From Oscillospiraceae bacterium (GTDB lineage Bacteria; Bacillota; Clostridia; Oscillospirales; Ruminococcaceae), in contig JAFYQD010000008.1 of assembly GCA_017547245.1 (NCBI GenBank), forward strand, positions 124,001 through 188,000: 64,000 nt of DNA, in the 5' to 3' direction. A program made the position numbers and the translations under genes. The notes beneath the pieces were generated by a model, which was not told the origin of the DNA, did no database searches, and saw only the letters and a list, made by a program, of their open reading frames with translations. Each line of letters begins with the position of its first letter. The stretch's first letter is position 1. This document shows, one piece after another, positions 51,019 through 59,679 of this stretch.

Positions 51019-51920
51019 AAGCAAGCAGTGTAAAATATCTGGCAGGGGAAGGTGTGCGCAACATCGGCTCCAACCGGCTGATGTCGCTGGCCTCCATCGG
51101 TGTGCTTACCGCCTGCCTGCTGCTGATTGGCGCCGCATGGCTGGTGTCTATCAACGCCAATGCCATTGTTGGCTATGTGGAAGATCAGAATGAGGCCATG
51201 GCCTTTGTGGAAGACCGTGCCGATTATGACGATATTATTGAAATAGAAGAACAGCTCAAACAGATTGAAAACATCCATGAGGTCATCTATGTTTCCAAGG
51301 CTCAGGCTTTGGAACAGCAGATGGAACTGCTGGAAGAAAACGCATTTTTGTTTGAGGAATTTGAAAAGGACAACCCCTATCCCGACAGCTTCCGCCTGAA
51401 AATTGACGACCTTTCCAGACTTGCCGAAACAATTGAACAGGTGGAGGGAATTGATGGTATTGACGGCACATCGGCTTCGCTTGATCTGGCGGTCACCATC
51501 ACCGACATCAAAAACGGCATCTCCTTTGCAGGTCTGGCCATTGTGGCTATGCTTTCACTGGTGTCGCTGGTTATTGTGGCAAACACCATAAAGATTACCG
51601 TTTTCAACCGACGCAAAGAGATCAGCATCATGAAATATGTCGGCGCTACCGACCTGTTTATCCGTCTGCCCTTTTTTGTGGAAGGCCTTATACTGGGGCT
51701 TATTTCGGCTGTGGTGTCCTTCCTGCTGTTGTGGGGCGGCTATGAGCTGCTGCTGAACTGGATGGGCGGCACCGAATCCAGCTGGTTCATGATGGCATTT
51801 GAACATCTTGTTTCCTTTGAACAGGTTGCCCTGAAGATGCTGATTGCTTTTGTGGCTGCCGGCATGTCCATTGGTGGATTGGGCAGTATGATGTTCATGG
51901 GCAAACATTTGAAGGTTTGA
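51015..51920 (+). CDS. ftsX: Cell division protein FtsX
   Basis: The 301-residue FtsX has four transmembrane helices. TM1 (about 21-44) is followed by an extracellular domain (about 50-165, with YVSKAQALEQQMELL), then three C-terminal helices containing IVANTIKITVFNRRKEISIMKYVGATD, a strongly conserved FtsX motif. The extracellular loop should contact the coiled-coil M23 protein encoded next. Length and topology are typical. Confidence 0.96.
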   Translation: MKASSVKYLAGEGVRNIGSNRLMSLASIGVLTACLLLIGAAWLVSINANAIVGYVEDQNEAMAFVEDRADYDDIIEIEEQLKQIENIHEVIYVSKAQALEQQMELLEENAFLFEEFEKDNPYPDSFRLKIDDLSRLAETIEQVEGIDGIDGTSASLDLAVTITDIKNGISFAGLAIVAMLSLVSLVIVANTIKITVFNRRKEISIMKYVGATDLFIRLPFFVEGLILGLISAVVSFLLLWGGYELLLNWMGGTESSWFMMAFEHLVSFEQVALKMLIAFVAAGMSIGGLGSMMFMGKHLKV

Positions 51921-52003
51921 CCGAATATGGGCAGTAAATTTGCCCCAAAATGACACTTAAGAATAAGACAGCATAACAAACTCTGACCAAGCAGGAGGTT
52001 TTT

Positions 52004-53182
52004 ATGCGTAACCAATCTATATTGAAAAAGCTGCTGGCGCTGGCTGTTTGTATGGCGGTGCTGCTGGCCGGTCCCGTGCCCTATGGTGTGGCGGCCCTGG
52101 CCGACAGCGACTACAGCGACGAGCTGGCCGATTTGAACAGCCAATACGACGAACTGAAAAAGAAACAGGATGCCGTGCAGCAGCAGATCAATCAGGCTTC
52201 CAACGACAAGGCTGCCGCCTTGGCCAAAAAGAGAAACCTGAACAACCAGATCAGCCTGACCCAGCAGCAAATCAGTGTGCTGGAAGAAAAAATTGCCGTT
52301 CTGGAAGAAAACATTGCCGAAAAGGAAGAAGAGATAGCCGAGCTGGAAGAGAAAATAGCCCAAAGCTATAATCAGTACAAACAGCGTTTGGCGGCTCTTT
52401 ACCGTGCAGGCAATCCCACCGCCCTTGGGGTAGTGCTGGGCGCCGCAAACTTTTCCGACTTTTTGATGCAGTCCGAAATGCTTAAGCGTATGGCCGACCA
52501 CGACCAGACCCTGCTGGACGGGCTGGCTGCCAATAAGGAAGAGCTGGAAGAAAAGCGAGCCGAACTGAACAGCGAAAAGGAAGAGCAGGATGCTTCCAAG
52601 GCTGAGGTGGAATCCCTGAAGAATCAACTGAACAATCAGCTGAGCAAAACCAACACCCAGATACACAACATCACCGCTTTGGAGGCCGAACTTCAGGCCG
52701 ACAAGGCTGCCTTCCAGGCAAAAATGGCCGCCATTCAGGCTGAAATTGACGACATCTATTCGCAGATTCAATCCAGCGGCGACTATGTAGGCGGCCAGCT
52801 GGCATGGCCGGTGCCCGGGTTCAGAACCATCACTTCTGAATTTGGCTGGCGCTTTGGCGGTTCGGATTATCACACCGGATTTGATATTTCGGGCAGCGGT
52901 GTAAACGGCAAAAGCATTGTGGCCGCCAACAGCGGTACCGTAGTGTATGTAAAATACGGCACCAGCGGCTATGGCCGTTATCTTATTGTGGACCATGGCG
53001 GCGGATATACCACCCTGTATGCCCACTGCAGCGAAATTATGGTGGAAGTGGGAGAGTATGTTTCCCGCGGACAGGCCATTGCCAAGGTTGGCTCCACCGG
53101 TTGGTCCACCGGGCCCCATCTGCACTTTGAGGTGCGTGTCAACGGTGTGGCAAAAAATCCCCGCAGTTACTACAGCGTCTGA
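52004..53182 (+). CDS. Secreted coiled-coil M23 peptidase (EnvC/PcsB-like FtsEX effector)
   Basis: The 392-residue protein has a signal peptide (about 1-33, ending near VAALADS), two long coiled coils (about 38-125 and 165-255) and a C-terminal M23 domain. The M23 zinc ligands are present: YHTGFDISG, TTLYAHCSE and GPHLHFEVR. This is the layout of EnvC and other FtsX-activated hydrolases, in which the coiled coil keeps the enzyme folded back until FtsEX acts. Its place 83 nt downstream of ftsX supports that role. Unlike EnvC, which is a degenerate LytM activator, the metal site is intact, so it may cleave peptidoglycan itself. Confidence 0.92.
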   Translation: MRNQSILKKLLALAVCMAVLLAGPVPYGVAALADSDYSDELADLNSQYDELKKKQDAVQQQINQASNDKAAALAKKRNLNNQISLTQQQISVLEEKIAVLEENIAEKEEEIAELEEKIAQSYNQYKQRLAALYRAGNPTALGVVLGAANFSDFLMQSEMLKRMADHDQTLLDGLAANKEELEEKRAELNSEKEEQDASKAEVESLKNQLNNQLSKTNTQIHNITALEAELQADKAAFQAKMAAIQAEIDDIYSQIQSSGDYVGGQLAWPVPGFRTITSEFGWRFGGSDYHTGFDISGSGVNGKSIVAANSGTVVYVKYGTSGYGRYLIVDHGGGYTTLYAHCSEIMVEVGEYVSRGQAIAKVGSTGWSTGPHLHFEVRVNGVAKNPRSYYSV

Positions 53183-53235
53183 CAGACAGATGTCTGATTT
53201 GTTTTCCAACATTTCTATCTGACAGGAGAAAGCCG

Positions 53236-54444
53236 ATGAACAAAAAGATCTCGCTTGGTGCGGCCATAGCATTTATGCTGGTGGTTGCCACCGTTACATT
53301 GGCCCTTACCATGGCATTTTCGATGAACCGTTTTACCGCTATGGTCAATGGTGTTCAGCAGCAGCGCGAGCTGTATTCCAAGCTGACCGAAATTGAGCAG
53401 CAGGTGCGTGACAAGTATCCTGATGCCATCGACAACGATAAACTGATGGACTCGATGGCCGCAGGCTATATCAGCGGCCTGGGCGAAGACGGCGGCAAAT
53501 ATTACACCGCCGACGAATATCAGAAGCTGGTAAACAGCGAAGAAGGCCGCTATTATGGCGTGGGCGTAGTAACCTTTATGGAGCCCAGCGGCTACATTCA
53601 GGTCAAGGAAGTATACCCCGATTCGCCTGCCTCCAACGCACAGATTGTTGTGGGTGACCTGATTGTAAAGGTGGATGACATCGATGTTACCACCGAAACC
53701 TATGAAGAAGCCGTAAAACTTCTGCAGGGTGATGCCGGCACCAAGGTCAATCTGACCGTCCGCCGCGAAAACGAAGATGTTTCGATGGAAATTACCCGTC
53801 GTCAGGTTGAAATCCCCACCGTTTATGCCAAAAGCTTTGACCGTGTGGGTTATATGCGAATCACCTCTTTCACCACCGGTACCCGTGACCAGGTAAACCG
53901 TCAGCTCAACCAGGCTCTTAATGCCAGTGCCGACGCCCTTGTAATCGACCTGCGAGACAATGTCGGCGGTCGTTACAGCGCCATGGCCCCCGCCCTGGAA
54001 CTTCTGGTGCCCGAAGGAGATATGATCCTGGCCAAATATAAGTCGGCAGAACCTGTTGTGCTGGCCGACTCTGATACCTCCGGCGCAGGCTTCCCGTTGG
54101 TTGTGTTGACCAATGCCAACACCAGCGGCACTGCCGAGGTGTTTGCACAGGTACTGAAGGATATGACCGGTGCCCGTGTGGTTGGTGTTAAAACTGCCGG
54201 TGACGGCAAGCTTCAGGAATTTGTCAAGCTCAGCGACGGTTCGGCCATCCAGCTGACCGTGGCCAGATATGTTACCCCCGGCGGCACCGTCATTGACGGT
54301 GAAGGTGTAAAGCCCGACTACGATGTTTCGCTGGATACCGAAACCATCGAATGGGATAACATCGACCCCGAGTTTGACTCCCAGCTGAAGAAAGCTTTGG
54401 AAGTGGCTCAGGCCAGTGTAAATCTGGAAGCTGCAGCCCAGTAA
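53236..54444 (+). CDS. S41 (CtpA-like) protein with altered catalytic dyad
   Basis: The 402-residue protein has an N-terminal anchor helix (about 7-30), a PDZ domain (YYGVGVVTFMEPSGYIQVKEV, DLIVKVDDIDVTTETYEEAVKLLQG) and an S41 core (DLRDNVGGRY, then ARYVTPGGTVIDGEGVKPD). Canonical CtpA has N-x-x-S-A-S-A-S-E and TFGKG, with the nucleophile Ser and catalytic Lys 25 residues apart. Here the positions 25 apart are Gly298 (TSGTAE) and Asp323 (TAGDGK), so proteolysis is doubtful; Ser297 and Lys325 are nearby but out of register. It follows the M23 gene, the usual FtsEX neighbourhood. Confidence 0.85.
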   Translation: MNKKISLGAAIAFMLVVATVTLALTMAFSMNRFTAMVNGVQQQRELYSKLTEIEQQVRDKYPDAIDNDKLMDSMAAGYISGLGEDGGKYYTADEYQKLVNSEEGRYYGVGVVTFMEPSGYIQVKEVYPDSPASNAQIVVGDLIVKVDDIDVTTETYEEAVKLLQGDAGTKVNLTVRRENEDVSMEITRRQVEIPTVYAKSFDRVGYMRITSFTTGTRDQVNRQLNQALNASADALVIDLRDNVGGRYSAMAPALELLVPEGDMILAKYKSAEPVVLADSDTSGAGFPLVVLTNANTSGTAEVFAQVLKDMTGARVVGVKTAGDGKLQEFVKLSDGSAIQLTVARYVTPGGTVIDGEGVKPDYDVSLDTETIEWDNIDPEFDSQLKKALEVAQASVNLEAAAQ

Positions 54445-54454
54445 ACAAGAATAG

Positions 54455-54490
54455 AGGCGGCACAGTCGAAAAAATCGACTGCGCCGCTTT
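54455..54490 (+). terminator. Hairpin between the S41 gene and pyrC
   Basis: GCGGC-CAGTCGA/TCGACTG-GCCGC has one A-C mismatch and a loop of five As; the downstream T-tract is weak (TTT). It may be an attenuating terminator before pyrC. Confidence 0.55.
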
Positions 54491-54528
54491 GCGCTGTCTT
54501 TGAAACACTTATTTTCGGAGGAAAATTT

Positions 54529-55812
54529 ATGCCAAAGGCCGTTTATGTAAAGAATGTCAGATTGATGGACCCTGCTTCGGGCAGGGATGAATTGGGCAGC
54601 CTGCTGCTGTGTGACGGCAAAATTGCAGGCTGCGGCCCGGATGTCCAGCCTATCGGCGATGCCGAAGTGATTGATGGTACCGGGTTGTGTGCCGCTCCCG
54701 GCCTGATCGATATCCATGTACATTTCCGCGATCCCGGCCAGACCCACAAAGAAACCCTGCAGACCGGTGCTGCCGCAGCTGCCGCAGGCGGTTTTACCAC
54801 CGTTTTGTGTATGCCCAACACCAGCCCCGTTTGCGACAGTGTTGAAATTCTTGAAGATATCCTCAGCCGTTCCAAAGATCTGCCGGTTCATCTGCTTCAG
54901 TCGGCCTGCCTTACCGGCGGCATGAAGGGCAACGGCATCAACGACTATGATGCCCTGAAGGCTGCGGGCGCTGCTGCCCTTACCGATGACGGACGCCCTG
55001 TAGAGGATGAAGCCATGATGGAAGAGGCCGTAAAAAGAGCTGCCCGGACAGGCTTGCCTGTGGTCAGCCACTGCGAAGATCTTGCCATCATCAATGGCGG
55101 CATCATCCACAAAGGCAGCGTGTCTGAGGCCCTTGGCGTAAAGGGGATGGACCGCGCCAGCGAAGACAATATCACCAAGCGTGAGTGTGACATTGCCCAG
55201 CGTACCGGATGCCCTGTGCACATCTGCCATGTCAGCACCGCCGGTGCCGCCGATGCTGTGCGCCGGGCCAAAGCTGCCGGTGCCCCAGTCACCTGCGAAA
55301 CGGCAGCCCACTATCTGCTGTATACCCACGAAAAGCTGCTCAGCCGCAGCGCCAACTTCCGCATGAACCCACCCCTGCGTGAAGAAAGCGACCGCCAGGC
55401 TATGCTGCAGGCAGTGGCTGACGGCACCGTGGACGCCATCATTACCGACCATGCCCCCCATACTGCCGAAGAAAAGGCCGACTTTGAAAAGGCTCCCAAC
55501 GGGGTGGTTGGTCTGGAAACCTCTTTGGCCGGATGCATCACCGCTTTGGTCGAAACCGGTATCATTCCGCTGATGCGCCTGATTGAAATGATGACCGTAA
55601 ATCCCGCAAAAATCATCGGTTTGCCGGTGCCCACCCTGCAGGCAGGCGCTCCTGCAGATATTGTTCTGTTTGACCCTGCCCAGCGTTGGGTGGTGGATCC
55701 CGAACAGTTCCACAGCAAAAGTAAGAACACCGTCTTTGGGGGAGAAACCCTGACCGGACGGGTAAAATACACCATTTTGGATGGACGCATCGTCCACCGC
55801 GATAACAACTGA
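54529..55812 (+). CDS. pyrC: Dihydroorotase
   Basis: PyrC closes carbamoyl-aspartate to dihydroorotate in pyrimidine synthesis. The 427-residue amidohydrolase has the metal motif GLIDIHVHFRDPG (HxH), FTTVLCMPNTSP, the later histidines in VSHCED and VHICHVST, and the catalytic Asp in IITDHAPH. The C-terminal GRVKYTILDGRIV is normal for the class I type. pyrF follows after 14 nt; pyrB, pyrD and pyrE are not in the window. Confidence 0.96.
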   Translation: MPKAVYVKNVRLMDPASGRDELGSLLLCDGKIAGCGPDVQPIGDAEVIDGTGLCAAPGLIDIHVHFRDPGQTHKETLQTGAAAAAAGGFTTVLCMPNTSPVCDSVEILEDILSRSKDLPVHLLQSACLTGGMKGNGINDYDALKAAGAAALTDDGRPVEDEAMMEEAVKRAARTGLPVVSHCEDLAIINGGIIHKGSVSEALGVKGMDRASEDNITKRECDIAQRTGCPVHICHVSTAGAADAVRRAKAAGAPVTCETAAHYLLYTHEKLLSRSANFRMNPPLREESDRQAMLQAVADGTVDAIITDHAPHTAEEKADFEKAPNGVVGLETSLAGCITALVETGIIPLMRLIEMMTVNPAKIIGLPVPTLQAGAPADIVLFDPAQRWVVDPEQFHSKSKNTVFGGETLTGRVKYTILDGRIVHRDNN

Positions 55813-55826
55813 AAGGAAGGAACACC

Positions 55827-56741
55827 ATGTCGTTTGACCGTCTGATCGTTTCCATCAAAGAAAAGCAGAACCCCACCGTGCTGGGTCTTGACCCTCAGCT
55901 CAAGTTTGTGCCTGAATTTATTCAGAAGGAAGCCTTTGCCCAGTATGGCGCCAACCCCGAAGGCGTTGCTCAGGCTTTTCTGACCTTCAACAAGGGCCTT
56001 GTTGATGCCCTGTGTGATATTGTTCCCGCCGTTAAGCCTCAGGCCGCTTTTTATGAAGCATGGGGCTGGCAGGGTGTAAAGGTGCTGCAGGAAACCATCG
56101 CCTATGCTCAGGAAAAGGGTATGTATGTTATCACCGACGCAAAGCGCGGCGACATTGGCACCACCATGGCTGCCTATGCCGATGCTCATCTGGGCGTAAG
56201 CAAGATTGGCGAACAGGAATTTGCCACCTTTAACGGTGATGCCCTGACCGTAAACGGCTATCTGGGCACCGACGGCATCAAGCCTGCCGTTGAACTCTGC
56301 AAAAAGTATGACAAGGGCATTTTTGTTCTGGTCAAGACCTCCAATCCTTCCTCCGGTGAACTGCAGGATAAGCTGCTGGACGGCAAGGAAGTTTTCCGCA
56401 CCATGGCTGCCATGTGCGAAAGCTGGGGCGAAGGCACCATTGGCGAACAGGGTTATTCCGCTGTTGGCGCCGTTGTGGGTGCAACCTATCCCCAGCAGCT
56501 GAAGGAACTGCGTCAGGAAATGCCTCACACCTTCTTCCTGGTGCCCGGTTACGGCGCCCAGGGCGGCGGCGGTGCCGACGTTGCCGGCGCATTTGACGCA
56601 AACGGTGCAGGTGCCATTGTCAACTCTTCCCGTGGCCTGATTGCCGCATGGCAGAAGGAAGGCTGTGCTGCCGAAGATTTTGCCGGTGCTGCCCGTCGTG
56701 AAGCCCTGCGCATGAAGGAAGATATCACCAAGTATCTGTAA
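55827..56741 (+). CDS. pyrF: Orotidine 5'-phosphate decarboxylase
   Basis: PyrF makes UMP from OMP. The 304-residue protein belongs to the longer subfamily 2: NPTVLGLDPQLKF at the start, PAVKPQAAFYEAWGW, the catalytic DAKRGDIGTTMAAYADAHLG, then GYLGTDGIKPAV, LVKTSNPSSGELQD and GYGAQGGGGADVAGAFD near the C-terminus. Lys and Asp of the DxKxxD tetrad are intact. It is co-transcribed with pyrC. No clear terminator hairpin follows. Confidence 0.95.
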   Translation: MSFDRLIVSIKEKQNPTVLGLDPQLKFVPEFIQKEAFAQYGANPEGVAQAFLTFNKGLVDALCDIVPAVKPQAAFYEAWGWQGVKVLQETIAYAQEKGMYVITDAKRGDIGTTMAAYADAHLGVSKIGEQEFATFNGDALTVNGYLGTDGIKPAVELCKKYDKGIFVLVKTSNPSSGELQDKLLDGKEVFRTMAAMCESWGEGTIGEQGYSAVGAVVGATYPQQLKELRQEMPHTFFLVPGYGAQGGGGADVAGAFDANGAGAIVNSSRGLIAAWQKEGCAAEDFAGAARREALRMKEDITKYL

Positions 56742-56847
56742 GTTTTTTTCGCAATCAAAACTGTTCGGTTTTCGGCCATGGTGCCCTGTCAGGGATAAAA
56801 ATACTGGCCGCTTTCATGGCGCAGTACTTTTATTTTGATAGCGAAAG

Positions 56848-56856
56848 TGTTATAAT
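56848..56856 (+). promoter_or_regulatory. Extended -10 promoter of murA
   Basis: TGTTATAAT is an extended -10 (TG, one base, TATAAT) about 115 nt before the murA start; no good -35 is seen at the right spacing. Confidence 0.55.
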
Positions 56857-56969
56857 ATTCACAAGAATGTACCTTCATCGGAAAACCGATAAGTTTAACG
56901 CATTCCAATGACGAATGCGGCACTGGTGCGCGTTGCACCGTGTGTTATACGATTGGGGAGGAATCCGCT

Positions 56970-58256
56970 TTGGAAAAGCTTTTTATAGAAGGCGGCCACA
57001 AGCTGGAAGGCGAAGTAGAGATCAGCGGCGCAAAGAATGCTGTCGTTGCCATTATACCTGCTGCTGTTCTGGCCCGCGGTGTCTGCGTGCTTGAAAATAT
57101 CCCGAATATCAGCGACGTTACTGCACTCTTCCACATTCTACGGGAACTGGGTGCCAGTGTGCGTATGCTGGATAAGCGTACGGTTGAAATTGATACCACC
57201 AACCTGAACGAGCCTGTGGTTCCTTATGAACTGGCCCGCACCATGCGTGCTTCCTACTACTTTTTGGGAAGCCTGTTGGGCCGCTGCGGTCGCGCCAGCG
57301 TTTCTATGCCCGGCGGCTGCCAGTTTGGTGTGCGTCCCATCAACCTGCACATCATGGGCTTTGAGGCCATGGGCGCCACCGTGGATATTGACAGCGGCAT
57401 GATCAATGCCGATGCCTCCGAGCTTTCGGGCGCAGGAATCTATTTCGATCAGGTTTCGGTTGGTGCAACTGTCAACATTATGCTGGCAGCTGTTAAGGCC
57501 AAGGGCATGACCGTAATTGAAAACGCTGCCCGTGAGCCCCACATTGTTGACCTGGCCAACTTCCTCAATTCCATGGGTGCCGATGTGCGTGGCGCAGGCA
57601 CCGACGTCATCAAAATTTATGGTGTTGATGTGCTGCATGGCTGCACCTACAGCATCATTCCCGACCAGATTGAAGCCGGCACCTATCTGGCAGCTGCTGC
57701 CACCGCCGGCGGTGACGTTACCATCCGCAATGTCATTCCCAAGCATCTGGAATCCATCACCAACAAGCTGGAAGCCGCAGGTGCTGAGTTGATTGAGGGT
57801 GACGATTGGGTACGCATCAAGCGTGATCCTTCTGTTCCCCTGCGCAACATCAATGTAAAAACCATGCCTCATCCCGGTTTCCCCACCGATATGCAGCCCC
57901 AGATTACCGCAATGCTGACCCAGGCCGAAGGCACCAGCATTGTTACCGAGGGCGTGTGGGATAACCGCTTCCGTTATGTGGATGAGCTCAACCGTCTGGG
58001 CGCTAAAATCCAGGTGGACGGCAAGGTTGCCGTTGTGGTTGGTCCTTCCAAACTGAAGGGTGCACCGGTAAAGGCCACCGACCTGCGCGGCGGCGCCGCT
58101 GCGGTTATTGCCGCTTTGGCTGCCGAAGGCACCACAGAAGTGGAAGAAATCGGCCACATTATGCGTGGCTATGACAACATTGTGGGCAAGCTTCAGTCGC
58201 TGGGTGCTGTTATTGAACGCCGCACCTATCCTGACGAAATGCCCAAGGCACTGTAA
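56970..58256 (+). CDS. murA: UDP-N-acetylglucosamine 1-carboxyvinyltransferase
   Basis: MurA commits UDP-GlcNAc to peptidoglycan synthesis by adding enolpyruvate. The TTG start at 56970 is supported by GGGGAGG eight bases upstream; the frame extends to 56940. The 428-residue product has GGHKLEGEVEISGAKNAVV (with the conserved Lys-Asn), RASYYFLGSLLGRCGRASVSMPGGCQFGVRPINLH with the active-site Cys that fosfomycin targets, and FPTDMQPQITAMLTQAEG near residue 305. It is likely a single-gene unit followed by walJ. Confidence 0.95.
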   Translation: MEKLFIEGGHKLEGEVEISGAKNAVVAIIPAAVLARGVCVLENIPNISDVTALFHILRELGASVRMLDKRTVEIDTTNLNEPVVPYELARTMRASYYFLGSLLGRCGRASVSMPGGCQFGVRPINLHIMGFEAMGATVDIDSGMINADASELSGAGIYFDQVSVGATVNIMLAAVKAKGMTVIENAAREPHIVDLANFLNSMGADVRGAGTDVIKIYGVDVLHGCTYSIIPDQIEAGTYLAAAATAGGDVTIRNVIPKHLESITNKLEAAGAELIEGDDWVRIKRDPSVPLRNINVKTMPHPGFPTDMQPQITAMLTQAEGTSIVTEGVWDNRFRYVDELNRLGAKIQVDGKVAVVVGPSKLKGAPVKATDLRGGAAAVIAALAAEGTTEVEEIGHIMRGYDNIVGKLQSLGAVIERRTYPDEMPKAL

Positions 58257-58331
58257 GAGCAATCGAAACATGCCGCCAGGGGCCTTCAGGGGCCCCTGTT
58301 TTCGTATTCAGAACAATAGGGGAATGGTTCC

Positions 58332-59120
58332 ATGTCGAAATTCTGTGCATTATACAGTGGCTCCAGCGGCAACAGCATGGTGGTCAGCTCGGGCGGAGCA
58401 TCGCTGCTGGTGGATGCCGGGGTCAGCTGCAAGGCCATCCTTACCGCTTTGCAAGAGCGCGAGGTAGAGCTTTCCGGTTTGCAGGGTATTCTGGTTACCC
58501 ACGAGCATATTGACCATGTGCGGGGGCTTAAAGTCCTTCTTAAAAAACTGCATATTCCGGTTTACGCTTCGGCAGGCACACTCAACAGTCTTTACCAGAG
58601 CCAGCTGGTTCCTGCCGATGCCGAACTGAGGGTGATTGCGCAGCCCACCGAGATTGCCGGCATGGAAGTGACCCCCTTTGCCACACCCCATGACGCTGCC
58701 GGTCCTTTGGGGTTTGCCATTACCACCTCGGAAGGGGAAAAGCTTGGCATTGCCACCGACCTTGGCCATATCACCCAAGAGGTGGATCAGGCCCTTTGCG
58801 GTTGCGGCACCGTGGTGCTGGAGGCCAACTATGATGAATACAGCCTGCGTGTGGGTCCTTATCCCCAGTATCTAAAGCAGCGCATTTCTTCCAATTTTGG
58901 CCATCTTTCCAACACAAACAGTGCGGCAGAGTGTCTGCGGCTGGTACAAAAGGGCGCACGCCAGATTGTGCTGTGCCACCTCAGCCAGGAAAACAACACC
59001 CCTTCGCTGGCGGCAGAGGCCATCACCGCCCGTTTGCAGCAGGCAGGCTGTTTGGCAGACCGTGACTATCGTTTGCAGGTGGCCAGCCGCAGCAAGCCTT
59101 CGCCGGTCATTCGTTTTTAA
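58332..59120 (+). CDS. walJ: MBL-fold metallohydrolase, WalJ/YycJ family
   Basis: The 262-residue metallo-beta-lactamase-fold protein has CALYSGSSGNSMVV at the start (a WalJ signature), the metal motif VTHEHIDHVRG, TPHDAAGPLGFAI, IATDLGHIT, and ANYDEYSLRVGPYPQYLKQRISSNFGHLSN region with a late His. WalJ is a predicted 5'-3' exonuclease involved in coordinating replication and division. The neighbour rlmH follows after 45 nt, the same order as at the end of the walRKHI-walJ-(htrA)-rlmH region of Firmicutes; walRK is not here. Confidence 0.88.
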   Translation: MSKFCALYSGSSGNSMVVSSGGASLLVDAGVSCKAILTALQEREVELSGLQGILVTHEHIDHVRGLKVLLKKLHIPVYASAGTLNSLYQSQLVPADAELRVIAQPTEIAGMEVTPFATPHDAAGPLGFAITTSEGEKLGIATDLGHITQEVDQALCGCGTVVLEANYDEYSLRVGPYPQYLKQRISSNFGHLSNTNSAAECLRLVQKGARQIVLCHLSQENNTPSLAAEAITARLQQAGCLADRDYRLQVASRSKPSPVIRF

Positions 59121-59165
59121 CATTTTGTACATACAAAACCCTTTTATAAACCGAGGAAAAGATTT

Positions 59166-59648
59166 ATGCTGAATGTAACACTGCTGACCGTTGGCAAACT
59201 GAAAGAAGCCTATTGGCGGTCGGCCTGTGAGGAATATCTCAAGCGATTGGGGGCTTTCTGCCGTCCCAATATTGTTGAGGTGGATGAATACCGCCTGCCC
59301 GACAAGCCTTCGCAGGCACAAATCGAGGCAGGTTTGGAGGCCGAGGGCAAGCGTCTGCTGGAGCAGATTCCTTCGGGCAGCTATGTCATCACCCTTTGCA
59401 TCGAGGGCAAGGAGCTTTCTTCCACCCAACTGGCCGAAAAACTGGCCAATGTTTCGGTGCAGGGCCACAGCCGTGTGGTGATGATAATCGGCGGAAGCTT
59501 TGGCCTTTCCAATGCGGTAAAGGCACGCAGCGACCTGCGCCTTTCCATGTCGCCCATGACCTTTCCCCATCAGCTGGCAAGGGTGATGGTGCTGGAACAG
59601 CTTTACCGTGCGCTGGGCATCAATGCCGGCACCAAATATCATAAATAA
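59166..59648 (+). CDS. rlmH: 23S rRNA (pseudouridine-1915-N3)-methyltransferase
   Basis: RlmH methylates pseudouridine 1915 in helix 69 on assembled 70S ribosomes. The 160-residue SPOUT protein has NVTLLTVGKLKEAYWR at the start, VITLCIEGKELSS, MIIGGSFGLS (SAM-binding knot) and MSPMTFPHQLARVMVLEQLYRALGI-type ending with GTKYHK. The length and all motifs are standard. Confidence 0.97.
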   Translation: MLNVTLLTVGKLKEAYWRSACEEYLKRLGAFCRPNIVEVDEYRLPDKPSQAQIEAGLEAEGKRLLEQIPSGSYVITLCIEGKELSSTQLAEKLANVSVQGHSRVVMIIGGSFGLSNAVKARSDLRLSMSPMTFPHQLARVMVLEQLYRALGINAGTKYHK

Positions 59649-59679
59649 ACACAACTTACATACAACAGGAGGAATCATT

